In this document: piece after piece, positions 10,101 to 17,874 of the stretch
Numbering within the stretch: position 1 is the stretch's first letter
Layout of the letters: each line of letters opens with the position of its first letter
Notes under the pieces: generated by a model
What the model was told of the DNA's origin: nothing
Seen by the model: only the letters and a program-made list of their open reading frames with translations
Database searches by the model: none
Made by a program: the position numbers and the translations under genes
Assembly (NCBI GenBank): GCA_000333855.2
Contig: CM007348.1
Span: forward strand, 805,837 to 855,101
DNA length: 49,265 nt
Direction: 5' to 3'
Origin: Endotrypanum monterogeii
Taxonomy: Eukaryota > Euglenozoa > Kinetoplastea > Trypanosomatida > Trypanosomatidae

Positions 10101-11190
10101 ACACAAAAGTGCACTAGAGGCGGAGCTGCAGACATGGCGAGACAAAACACATGCACTCCAGCAGTCACAACCACGACTATCGAGCGCGTCGAACAGCTAT
10201 GGTACTCCGCGCCAGCAGGTGCTGGTCGAAGTCCCCGGGTCAGGGGGTGCAGCGATGTGCAGGTCGTCAACGCCTTATGCACTTAACCAGCAGCCGAGCC
10301 CCATCGCACCGACTCCTGCTTGCACATCACTGCAGGGTACGCCGATGATTCCTGCTTCTTTCGAGGACTTCCCTGGGCAATTCGCTGCCCACGCCGGCGT
10401 ACCACCACCCCAACCTGCGATGGCGGCTCGCGGGCCCTCGATGACGAGTGGTTTTCTGAGCACCAGTAACGCTATTTTGTCATATGAACAACGACAGCGC
10501 TCTCTCCAGCAACGTCAAGCTTCGCTACACGCTGCTCGTGAGGCGTGGCAGCTGCGCCGGCGGCTTGGGGCAGAAGCTCAGCAGCCGCAGCGTCACCATG
10601 ACTTTAACCTCACCCCCGCTGGGGGAGCTTCGCAGTCCGATGGCAGGTATGAGGCTAACGGACCCAGCACACTGGGTGCCGATAGTTTAGCAAACCGCAG
10701 GCGTGAGGAGGAGCTCAGACTTGTCTTGTCTCGCCTTAGTGAGCGGCTTGATGCCGTGACAAGAGAGGCTCTGCAGCAGCAACAGCAACCGCGGCGCCAG
10801 GATCACCGCCGCAGCCAATCTGTCATGCGTGTCCGTCAGCATGCCGAAGTGACGTCCTCGCGACACGGGCGTGCGCTCAGTGCGTGTAGCACCACCCACC
10901 ACACCCGCGGTCCACTGCAGAGAGGGGAAGCAGGTGCGACGAGCAGTCATCCGTCTCGTTTTTCGCCCTATGAGAATGCCGTCACCTCTGTTGCACCGGC
11001 CACGGTGCCGCCTCGGGCAAAAAGCTCCTCACATATGGACAATGCGCGAGTCTTCTCTCGTCAACAAAGCAAGAAGACACACGTCGCCCGTTACACCAAG
11101 GAGAGGGATCGCAGCGGCGTACTCTCCACCAACTTATCAGGGAAGTGGGAGATGCTTCTGTCACCACACCACCATCGCTACAGCAGATGA
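7123..11190 (+). CDS. CEP164-like WW-domain coiled-coil protein
   Basis: A protein of 1,355 residues. The N-terminus matches the start of the centriole distal-appendage protein CEP164. An acidic PTEEELLEFADWIGM segment (43-57) is followed by FLWLARDAL and by one WW domain at about 76-107, with LPKEWKPC, YYFNF and SWDHP and the two signature tryptophans W81 and W103. A Ser/Thr/Gln-rich stretch follows (about 125-265). Long charged coiled coils then span about 268-1010, broken by Ser/Pro-rich linkers. The last 340 residues are Gln/Ser/Pro-rich and probably disordered, with one short helix near 1190-1215. CEP164 family members dock basal bodies to the membrane at transition fibres, and trypanosomes are known to have several. 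Assignment rests on the N-terminal block; the rest is generic coiled coil. Confidence 0.8.
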   Translation: MSTVRTVKHETDVVVPKAGETYVAEDGTVSQVLDDHVDADYEPTEEELLEFADWIGMKLPQDSEFLWLARDALKTPLPKEWKPCSTGDGEVYYFNFKTGESSWDHPMDQIFRRRFQEEKTRVQKLASEGTGTVSTSTTRGLTSGVQTSTPPAMLQTHVMMTETGVLRRDRGGSVVPGLSPVASTTITAHTGGSAKGLSTSNAHNEVKQFMHSAPQQHKQNQQRGTETATHTKTALQSSGATDNKSVLTTSILGIKKVGVQDGSSPGSNRILSEAERALEERVHREMQLALEAERSKIEDTHRATMSALQKNFDNDVANIRNADAARRTASLQKEEEERERRLQQTRNSCEERYGDELRSLEREVEANAKRLQKLEAEAARATSGNTQRTAIEAELKIALAKQRAEAEAEAEKQHRAVLASAVSAHAAAMQRIRDEEQRRITTARQTWQRKLDMEERTVALQTEAQRKQLEGRLRELEEKLAGELTRPSSSVTTASSPATVSSPLRCRESLSERLAKVAAAKAARLGDIEAATTLELSEVRAGGEAALVGLTKQLEAAQEAGRLASIGAKATDPLNRGTSCTTDRLGVTLPQGGAQTASAALSVAFTEELNRVRLAWGRERQERLSKLRADREAALAAVETPPLSNSSSKIDVSDTSDGGATTPKGRSCSGQITVEGLKAAHAAELEAKRTLYTKIEEDLKHQYACEVVDAARAATPTLQSALVAKAVDTEMNVYIQEATARYDRMRTEATAKRDKALADHQLAMDAYERRKAEAAARHAREQEEAREALIQDRLHAAIATERAKLAADHKTTMTRLAARYDEERGVIKAEVEEEVLAYKAAEEEQIKASVGATRELGGKSWGIAGSSSPEVQGRANTAALCAHVMEQSADRQAEWLSRKRSQAEKLSALETKRSALQTEWRRVEEHVQVLQRGVADLAAASAAAEVEKPSPSSTSAPVPLSSAPSLANASAAGGLLRATHETSMQVIEQGYHAHKSALEAELQTWRDKTHALQQSQPRLSSASNSYGTPRQQVLVEVPGSGGAAMCRSSTPYALNQQPSPIAPTPACTSLQGTPMIPASFEDFPGQFAAHAGVPPPQPAMAARGPSMTSGFLSTSNAILSYEQRQRSLQQRQASLHAAREAWQLRRRLGAEAQQPQRHHDFNLTPAGGASQSDGRYEANGPSTLGADSLANRRREEELRLVLSRLSERLDAVTREALQQQQQPRRQDHRRSQSVMRVRQHAEVTSSRHGRALSACSTTHHTRGPLQRGEAGATSSHPSRFSPYENAVTSVAPATVPPRAKSSSHMDNARVFSRQQSKKTHVARYTKERDRSGVLSTNLSGKWEMLLSPHHHRYSR

Positions 11191-12620
11191 TGTGTGTCTT
11201 TACGAGCCAGTCATACAAAGACACCAAGAGAGGTGGACAGGGTCGACTGGGGGTCGTCCTTCGTCTGCCTACGCTGTCCAGCTTGCATCCGTTCACCTGA
11301 GATGAGCAACAAGGCGATCACATTCTCCATTGTTACCCCTCTGTGGCTCTCCAATCGGGCATTCACACGGTCTTCCGCCCCCCCCCCCCCACCCACACAC
11401 ACGCATACACACATTCGGCAATAGCAGTATATTCACATCACAACCGTGTAAAGGTTTTTCTTTGCTTCTCTTTCTGTATTTCTCGCTCTTTCTCTGTGTG
11501 TGCGTGCGCGCTGTTCCATTGTATTATTTTATATAATCCCGCTGACTCTATATATTCACGCGATCATATCTTATTTTTCTTGCGTACATATATAGATGCT
11601 TGCATGTGTGTCTGTGCATGTAGTCATGTATGTCTGCTGCACTTGTATCACTTCTCTCTGTACACCGCAATGGAAACAACCATGCACATTCATGATTCGA
11701 TTGTCATGGGCTTCACTGGACCTGCTGCATCATCTCAGATGCCTACGGATGTCTATGGGTCTTTCCCCCCTTTGCACAAGAACACCAGTTCATATGAAAT
11801 GGACAGATCTCCCTTCACTCACCCCAACGAGCATCGTATTACTTTGAATGCTGCCGATCCTTCTGTATACACGCCCCGTCCATCTCTGGATGGGTGGGGG
11901 TGGGGGGGGTGGGGAGCTCGAGCGATGATTGCTGGTACCGCCAAAGCGTCCTCCTCCTTTTCTTTTTGTGCTACTTGATGTGACCCCTGCTAAGCATCTC
12001 GGATGGCAGTGCCGTGTCCACAGCTGTTGCAGATGATCATTCGTCTCAGCCCGCCTTCTGTTGTCTCTGAGCCACTGGGACACCATGTTCTGTTCTGAGT
12101 TATATATGACCTGGTCTTATACATACATACATACATACGTGTGTGTATGTGTCATGTCTGTGTACGGCTGTCGTTCCTTCCCCCCCCCTGCTACACATTC
12201 CTTTGCCGTATTGGGTTTTTACCGGTTGATATTCTCCTCTCTTTTTCTCTCTTTTCTTTTCTTCCTTACGCTTGTGCTTTTTATTTATCGCGTGTCTGTG
12301 CCCACACCATCGCTGTATCACCGCAGCCGGTGCTGTTCTCTAGGGGGAAAAGGAGGAGGAACGGGGCTCATTTTCTATCAATACTTCAGGTCGAGGACAT
12401 CGGTGACGGAGCTAACGTGTGATACACTCCTTCCGCAGCTCAACCACTCGCGTCACACACTTCGTAGCAGCGGCTCACCGTTCATCTTTTCTTTCCCCCC
12501 AAAAAATAATCAGTAAGGTGTTTTGGCTCGCCCCTGCACTTTACGTCAGAGAGCTGAGAAAAAATACACTAAAAAAAAGAGGAACTGCGGAGGAGGGAAG
12601 CAAGTCAAATACCGAGGTCT
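11191..12620. other. Spacer between the CEP164-like gene and TRM61
   Basis: Contents are a C11 run with CA repeats near 11380-11406, pyrimidine-rich stretches, a strong G-run motif at 11892-11914 and a CATA tandem at about 12120-12138. The longest ATG-initiated open frame (11670-11978, 102 codons) has no recognised similarity and is not called as a gene. Confidence 0.55.
11892..11914 (+). other. G-quadruplex motif on the transcript strand
   Basis: Four G runs (3, 5, 8 and 4) are separated by single T bases. Single-nucleotide loops are the most stable arrangement known for parallel quadruplexes. It lies in the spacer downstream of the CEP164-like gene. Confidence 0.65.
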
Positions 12621-12689
12621 CATTTTTTTTTTTTCGGGCACACACCCTCACGCCGTTACCCTCCATCTCAAACGTACATATTCACTCAG
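12621..12689 (+). promoter_or_regulatory. Polypyrimidine tract and acceptor for TRM61
   Basis: T12 (about 12623-12634) and a following C/T-rich stretch precede the AG at 12688-12689. This leaves about 13 nt before the ATG at 12703. An AG directly abuts that ATG at 12701-12702. Confidence 0.55.
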
Positions 12690-12702
12690 GTCTATCTCCA
12701 AG

Positions 12703-13713
12703 ATGCTTTCGTCTCGCGGCACGATTGCCCAGGATGGCGATGTTGTGCTCGTCGTACAGGGTTACCAGAACGTCACTCCTCTCGTGCTGCAGCGTGGCGC
12801 TGTGCTGCACTGCAAAGTTGGGAAATTTGACCATAACGACATCATTGGTCGCCCTCTTGGCACGTACTTTAAAGGACGCAGCAATCTAAAGAATGACCCT
12901 CGAGAGCCGTCGGTGCTCGTGTTGCAGAGCAGCGCAGACATGTGGACACAAGCGGTGCCTCACCGCACGCAGATCATTTATGCAACCGACATTGCTGTCA
13001 TTCTCTTGAACCTGCGTCTTGGACCTGGTAAGAAGGTTGTGGAGGCAGGGACAGGTAGCGGCAGCTTGACGCACTCCTTGGCCAAGACGGTAGCCCCTAG
13101 CGGCTGCGTGTACACGTGCGACTTCCACAAGCAGCGCTGCCTGGAGGCGCGTGCCGAGTTTCGCCGCAACGGCCTCAGTCCACATCTGGTGTGCAGTCAG
13201 TGGCGGGACGTGTGTACGACTAACACGGGTCCAGCGGACGTCATCGACGGAGTTGATGCAGATGTTGAGGCGATGGAGGCCCCGCGCCCCGGATTTGGCG
13301 TTCCAGCCGTCTCTGTAGACGCTATTTTCCTTGACGTTCCCGCGCCGTGGGCGGCCGTTGATAATGTTTGCCACGTGCTCAAGGAGGGTGGCATGTTGTG
13401 CACCTTTTCGCCTTGTATGGAGCAGACGCAGCGAACAGTCGAGGCTTTGCGGGCGGCCCCGCATCACTTCGTCGATATCCGCACCGTAGAGGCACTGACA
13501 AAGTTTTTTGATCCCGTCTGTAAGCGTGCCCGTGACGCACGCGACAAAGACTCTATCAAGTTCCGCGCGAGCCTCGTGTCCAAGGGCCACAGTGCCTACT
13601 TGACCTTTGCACGACGGCGCCTGATACAGCCGGTACCGCCTTCAGAGGCCAAGGAAGCCCTTGAGGTCGATGCTGCCGTGGAGAAGGATGTAGATGGCGC
13701 TACAGGTGCGTAG
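12703..13713 (+). CDS. TRM61: tRNA (adenine-58-N1)-methyltransferase catalytic subunit TRM61
   Basis: A protein of 336 residues in the TrmI/TRM61 family, which makes m1A58 in the tRNA T-loop using S-adenosylmethionine. In eukaryotes it works as a complex with TRM6. Seen in the sequence: an N-terminal beta-barrel region with GKFDHNDIIG (40-49), the HRTQIIY block (87-93), SAM motif I VVEAGTGSGSLT (112-123), the acidic ribose-binding position after VYTCD, and the catalytic-type motif DVPAPW starting at D211. The open frame continues back to a non-ATG codon at 12523, but that part translates the splice tract, so the ATG at 12703 is used. TRM6 is not in this window. Confidence 0.93.
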   Translation: MLSSRGTIAQDGDVVLVVQGYQNVTPLVLQRGAVLHCKVGKFDHNDIIGRPLGTYFKGRSNLKNDPREPSVLVLQSSADMWTQAVPHRTQIIYATDIAVILLNLRLGPGKKVVEAGTGSGSLTHSLAKTVAPSGCVYTCDFHKQRCLEARAEFRRNGLSPHLVCSQWRDVCTTNTGPADVIDGVDADVEAMEAPRPGFGVPAVSVDAIFLDVPAPWAAVDNVCHVLKEGGMLCTFSPCMEQTQRTVEALRAAPHHFVDIRTVEALTKFFDPVCKRARDARDKDSIKFRASLVSKGHSAYLTFARRRLIQPVPPSEAKEALEVDAAVEKDVDGATGA

Positions 13714-13978
13714 ATCTGCGCCATTGTTCCGCTTCTTTTCGCTCTTTTCATTAACTGCGTTCATCTTCCCCTCCTCAAGATGATGTTGCACATCCGCACC
13801 ACACACACACACACATGGGCCCATATATATACATATATATACATACATACATATACATATATATATATATATATATACATATTTCACATAAGAACGAGTA
13901 AACAGGGAGGCGTGAGGAGTGCTTGTAACCTATATTTTACAGACAAACACAACACTGTGAAAACCTTTCACGAAAGAC

Positions 13979-13981
<3 letters not shown>

Positions 13982-14020
<39 letters not shown>
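13982..14020. repeat. (AT)n tract left of the gap
   Basis: Nineteen or more AT units running directly into the suspect sequence at 14021. Probably the left end of the same tract seen at 14347-14384. Confidence 0.9.
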
Positions 14021-14024
<4 letters not shown>

Positions 14025-14123
14025 GAGGACGGACGACGACGACGTAACTACGTACGGTACGGTTAGGTTCGTCGTTGTTACTACTTACGTAAGGAACGGT
14101 AACGGTGTAGTAGTAGGAGGGTA
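14021..14123. other. Probable pyrosequencing phase-noise sequence, left flank of gap
   Basis: Across 103 bases every base change moves forward through the cycle T-A-C-G, and the dinucleotides AT, CA and GC never occur. T-A-C-G is the nucleotide flow order of 454 pyrosequencing. Real DNA around it uses these dinucleotides freely. It should not be treated as genomic sequence. Confidence 0.85.
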
Positions 14124-14260
14124 NNNNNNNNNNNNNNNNNNNNNNNNNNNNNNNNNNNNNNNNNNNNNNNNNNNNNNNNNNNNNNNNNNNNNNNNNNNNN
14201 NNNNNNNNNNNNNNNNNNNNNNNNNNNNNNNNNNNNNNNNNNNNNNNNNNNNNNNNNNNN
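14124..14260. other. Assembly gap (137 N)
   Basis: A run of undetermined bases. Both flanks are suspect, so the true distance between the two TA tracts is unknown. Confidence 1.
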
Positions 14261-14343
14261 GGAGGTAGTACGTACGTTAACGTACTAACTTACTTACTAA
14301 CAACAACAACAACTACGTACGTAACGTAACTACGAACGAACGA

Positions 14344-14346
<3 letters not shown>
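14261..14346. other. Probable pyrosequencing phase-noise sequence, right flank of gap
   Basis: Read as the reverse complement, starting at the TA tract and going towards the gap, these 86 bases again advance only through the T-A-C-G cycle. On the + strand AT, TG and GC are absent. This is the mirror image of the left flank. Confidence 0.85.

Positions 14347-14384
<38 letters not shown>
14347..14384. repeat. (TA)19 tract right of the gap
   Basis: Nineteen TA units followed by normal unique sequence. Probably the right end of the tract begun at 13982. Confidence 0.9.
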
Positions 14385-14386
<2 letters not shown>

Positions 14387-14648
14387 CGAAGCGGGACAGC
14401 AGCAATATCCAAGGGGGTATTTGCCTGTATCTTCAGAAAGACGGTCGTGATGGAGAGGATTGTGATGGGAATTGGTGTCTGCTCTTGGCCTTCCTTTCCA
14501 CGATGTGCACGAAGGTGTAGGTGTGTTTCTGACAATAAAAGTATGGAGAAGTATCTGTACACAACGAAAGCATCTGGTCAAAGTGATGCGTGTGTGCATT
14601 GAACAAATATGGGGATGAGGAGGAGGGCAAGTTGTGATGGCGGAGTAA

Positions 14649-14674
14649 GTGTGTGTGTGTGTGTGTGTGTGTGT
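14649..14674. repeat. (GT)n microsatellite
   Basis: Thirteen GT units in the spacer upstream of RFT1. Confidence 0.95.
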
Positions 14675-14940
14675 CGAGGATTTTCCGTGGCTGCCCTCCT
14701 GTCCCTAGCGTTCCTTCTCGATAGGACTAAGCGTTGCTGATAGAGACGGAAGATTCGTGTTGACAGTTTGATCAGGCGTCACATCATTTTTTTCCCCCCC
14801 ATGGCACGCTGTGATTGTCGCTCTTCTCTTCCTTCTGCTTCTTCGAAACATGAGGGCGTAGTTGATCGTGCCCTTCATGCTCGCATCTGTAAAAAAAAAA
14901 TCTTCTCTGATTCATGTCATATATATGTCTGGACTGCGAT

Positions 14941-14993
14941 ATTTTCCCCCTCTTTTTCCTTCCTCCTTTGCTCTTTTTTGAAAAAAAAACGAG
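14941..14993 (+). promoter_or_regulatory. Polypyrimidine tract and acceptor for RFT1
   Basis: A T/C run at 14941-14979 is followed by an A9 run and the first AG at 14992-14993. The implied 5' UTR is about 210 nt. Confidence 0.5.
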
Positions 14994-15202
14994 AAATAGT
15001 AGATGGTGAGAGGGGGACGGTGCACAACACTAGTCGAGTACTTCGAGGCTCGCTTTGATGTGTATTTCTGGGCTAATCAGCTACGCACACTCTCACAGAC
15101 ACAGACACACATACTTCCAGAAACGCTCAGCTGGCCCGTGCGTCGGTCAACAGCAGTTTGGTGTTCTTGTTAGCTAGTTAGCTATTCGAGGACACCATCG
15201 TC

Positions 15203-17305
15203 ATGGCTGCTTCCCCCACACGCGGCTCCTTCAAAGGCCAGCTTCTTTTTGCACTCTTCCTCAGTGTCGGACTGAAGTTGCTTACCTTCTCCCTCAGTAC
15301 GCTCCTCACGCGGCTTTTGTTGCCGTACCAGAATGGCATTTACTTCACCTTCAACGTCTACAATGACGCGGTGCTCTTCATCGCGCGGGAGGCCACCCGA
15401 AATGTGGCATCTCGTCTGCCGATAGTCGAGCCGAGTGGGGGGACAGAGGGTGGCGCTGAGCAGGATTGCAATGCCGTTGCCGCTAAGAATGCGATACCCA
15501 CTGGGGGAGAGGACACACATTCTGCCCCTGTGCGCAGTCCGGCAAGAAAATTGAGGGTAGACAACATCCGTGCAGTGGTGAACATCGCTTTGTGTTCAGT
15601 ACCCCTTGCCGCCATCGTAGCCTTCTCTTTGGAGGTTCTTGGTTTGTGCTTTGGCACGGCGTCCTTCTTTCCGTCTATGATGCGACACGCTCGGGCTAGC
15701 CAAGGGGTCTTCCACAAGGCGGAGAGCGCTGTGGACCTCGACGGCGCAAGCCCATGGACGGGGTTCCCTTATTTTCTGCTGCCATACATTCCAGAGATTA
15801 CGGTGATGTTGTGCACGATCCTTATGGCGGCCGTGGAACCGTGCGTCGTGCTCGTCCAGTCGTTGAATCTTTTTCGTGTTGTCGTGATGGCAGAGTGCTT
15901 GACACTAGTAATGCGATTGTGCACCATCATCGGTATCGTGTATGTCTGTCAGAGCCACGGCGGCGGCGCTCCCATGCCCGATGGCGAGGTGGATAACGGG
16001 CTGCGCACATTGTGGGAGGCGCGGATGGCTTTAGCATTCGGCCAGCTCGCATACGCGATAACACATGTTGTTTATTACACACTGGTCATGTCTGGACTCC
16101 CGGTGGCATGCTGGCTTGGGTCGAGCTCGGTTATGGTGCGGGTGCGAGCTGCTGCACTCCTGGAACACGCCAAGGGCGTGGGTCAGTTGAAGCAAGATGC
16201 GGCCCCCGATGGGCCCGCTGCTGGTGCGATGACGACATCATGGGAAGTCTTTTCTTTTCCTTTCTGCCTCTATTCCATTACGGATAGCGCCGCCGCTTGT
16301 CGGCGCTACTCCACACTCTTGATGACGTTCCTGCGTGAGAGTTTGTTGCGGCTGGTGCTCTCCGAGGGTGAGAGCCTTGCGTTGACGTCGATCGGCTCCG
16401 AAACAGCTCGAGGCTACTACCACCTCATCTCAAACCTCGGGTCTCTCGTGGCCCGCTTACTTTTTCGTGTGTGGGAGAACGCGTGCTTCGTTCACTGGAG
16501 TCGTGAGATTTCGTTGGGGCAGCGACACGCTGCGGTGCACCTGCTGAAGTTGATGTTGCGCCTGGCCTTCTATGTAGGCTTCTCTTTCACTTTGCTCGGC
16601 CCCCTCTTAACGCAGATGTTCCTGGCGAAGGTGTACACCTCACGGTGGGCGACGCCGCAGGTATCGATAGCGCTCCAACTTTATTTGTATAATTTGCCAT
16701 TCATGGCATGGAATGGGCTTTTGGAGGCATTTTTGCGTGCGGCCGCCTCCCCGGAGGTGCTGCAGCGACTGCAGCGGTGGATGGTTGGGGAGACGGCTCT
16801 GTATATCCTGGCCTGTTACTTCACGTTGCTGTCGTTTGGTGAGGTGGACGCTGATGGTGATAGTGTACAAGTACTGGTTCTGCTGAACATTTTGAACACC
16901 CTTTGGCGATGCGGTGTATCTGTTCACCTTCTGGTGAGTTCCTCCTTCCCAACCAGTGCCGACAGGTCTTGCGTGTCCGCAGCCCGTTCCCTCGCTCCTG
17001 CATGCTCCATCGTGTGCCTCGAAGATTTTGTTTCACTCTTTTCCAAGCGCGTACTTGCATCGATTCTTGGCCTCTTTGTGTGCAGTCGTGTGCTGTGTGC
17101 AAACTCGATGGTGGTCGTTATGGCGATCGGTGCAACGTACGTTTCTGTCATTCTTGTCTGGGACGGCGAGGTTCGGCTGCTTGTCTTGACACCAGCTTGG
17201 TATCGTGTGCGGCAACTGATACTGCGGTATCAGCGATGCCCGCGCGCAGACCCGAGCGCCTCTCCTTCGAGGCGTTCGGGGTCGTCCAGAAAAAAGACAG
17301 AGTGA
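15203..17305 (+). CDS. RFT1: RFT1-family ER membrane protein (N-glycosylation)
   Basis: A protein of 700 residues, polytopic throughout. The N-terminal helix region LKLLTFSLSTLLTR (25-38) and the AREATRNV block (61-68) match the RFT1 family signature. RFT1 is required for normal use of the lipid-linked oligosaccharide Man5GlcNAc2-PP-dolichol in the ER; whether it is the flippase itself is disputed, partly from trypanosome work. The family is usually about 540 residues. The excess is mainly a hydrophilic Gly/Ala/Ser-rich insertion at about 72-118 and loops near 165-185 and 320-345. The C-terminus ends in a basic Ser/Arg/Lys tail, as expected for a cytosolic end. Confidence 0.9.
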   Translation: MAASPTRGSFKGQLLFALFLSVGLKLLTFSLSTLLTRLLLPYQNGIYFTFNVYNDAVLFIAREATRNVASRLPIVEPSGGTEGGAEQDCNAVAAKNAIPTGGEDTHSAPVRSPARKLRVDNIRAVVNIALCSVPLAAIVAFSLEVLGLCFGTASFFPSMMRHARASQGVFHKAESAVDLDGASPWTGFPYFLLPYIPEITVMLCTILMAAVEPCVVLVQSLNLFRVVVMAECLTLVMRLCTIIGIVYVCQSHGGGAPMPDGEVDNGLRTLWEARMALAFGQLAYAITHVVYYTLVMSGLPVACWLGSSSVMVRVRAAALLEHAKGVGQLKQDAAPDGPAAGAMTTSWEVFSFPFCLYSITDSAAACRRYSTLLMTFLRESLLRLVLSEGESLALTSIGSETARGYYHLISNLGSLVARLLFRVWENACFVHWSREISLGQRHAAVHLLKLMLRLAFYVGFSFTLLGPLLTQMFLAKVYTSRWATPQVSIALQLYLYNLPFMAWNGLLEAFLRAAASPEVLQRLQRWMVGETALYILACYFTLLSFGEVDADGDSVQVLVLLNILNTLWRCGVSVHLLVSSSFPTSADRSCVSAARSLAPACSIVCLEDFVSLFSKRVLASILGLFVCSRVLCANSMVVVMAIGATYVSVILVWDGEVRLLVLTPAWYRVRQLILRYQRCPRADPSASPSRRSGSSRKKTE

Positions 17306-17820
17306 CTTGTTTTACCCACATGCGCATAGAAATGTGAAGAATGCAGGTCAGATCATTTCTCACAATCGCCAGGGTTTCTTTTTTTTTGCCCTTTCTTTCT
17401 TCAATTTTTTTCAATGCTGCTCTTTTCACTTGTCTTTCAGCAGGTGAATCCAATCACCGCTTGACGCTTGGTGTGCGGGGGTAGGTCCATGTGGGCAGTA
17501 CTCGTCGTTTCGGCTGTTCGCCGCCGCCCCTTTTGTTGCGCTGTCCAGTTGCACGGCAGTTGTTAGCTGTGCGTGTGTTCAGGTTCACGGTAGCCTCCCT
17601 CTCGTCATTCGCGATCATGTTATATTAGGTCCGCTTCTATGTTCTGTATTTCACCTCACCTCACCTCACTCTTTCGTTCTTTTCTTCCGCGTATGGATGC
17701 CTGCGGGTTTCGGAGAGCACAATTCCAGCCCACGTCCAAAAAAACGCCAACACGCACACAAACGCACGCACGCAGAGATCCCCGGTAGCTTTCTAATTCA
17801 GGGACGCGACATCGCCTCTT
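17306..17820. other. Spacer between RFT1 and 2-oxoglutarate dehydrogenase E2
   Basis: About 500 bp without coding potential. Holds T-rich runs and a short (TCACC)n tandem at about 17650-17668. Confidence 0.6.
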
Positions 17821-17872
17821 CATTCATTCGACGCTTTTTCACTTTCCCCTTTTTTTTTTCGTATTAATCCAG
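17821..17872 (+). promoter_or_regulatory. Polypyrimidine tract and acceptor for the E2 gene
   Basis: A T/C run (about 17834-17860) is followed by the first AG at 17871-17872, only two bases before the ATG at 17875. If used, the 5' leader would be almost entirely the spliced leader. Confidence 0.6.
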
Positions 17873-17874
17873 CA

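Larger units (their letters stand above)
13714..14940. other. Spacer between TRM61 and RFT1, containing the sequencing gap
   Basis: No coding potential. It holds CA repeats (13800-13814), mixed AT/CATA repeats (13822-13878), a long AT tract (13982-14020), artefact-like sequence around an N gap (14021-14346), a second TA tract (14347-14384) and a GT tract (14649-14674). Confidence 0.65.

Noticed and set aside
12886..13590. Minus-strand open frame of 234 codons opposite TRM61
   Set aside because: Complete overlap with a gene whose catalytic motifs are intact; no pyrimidine tract upstream on the minus strand.
13780..14268. Open frame spanning the N gap
   Set aside because: It reads through TA repeats, suspected sequencing noise and undetermined bases.
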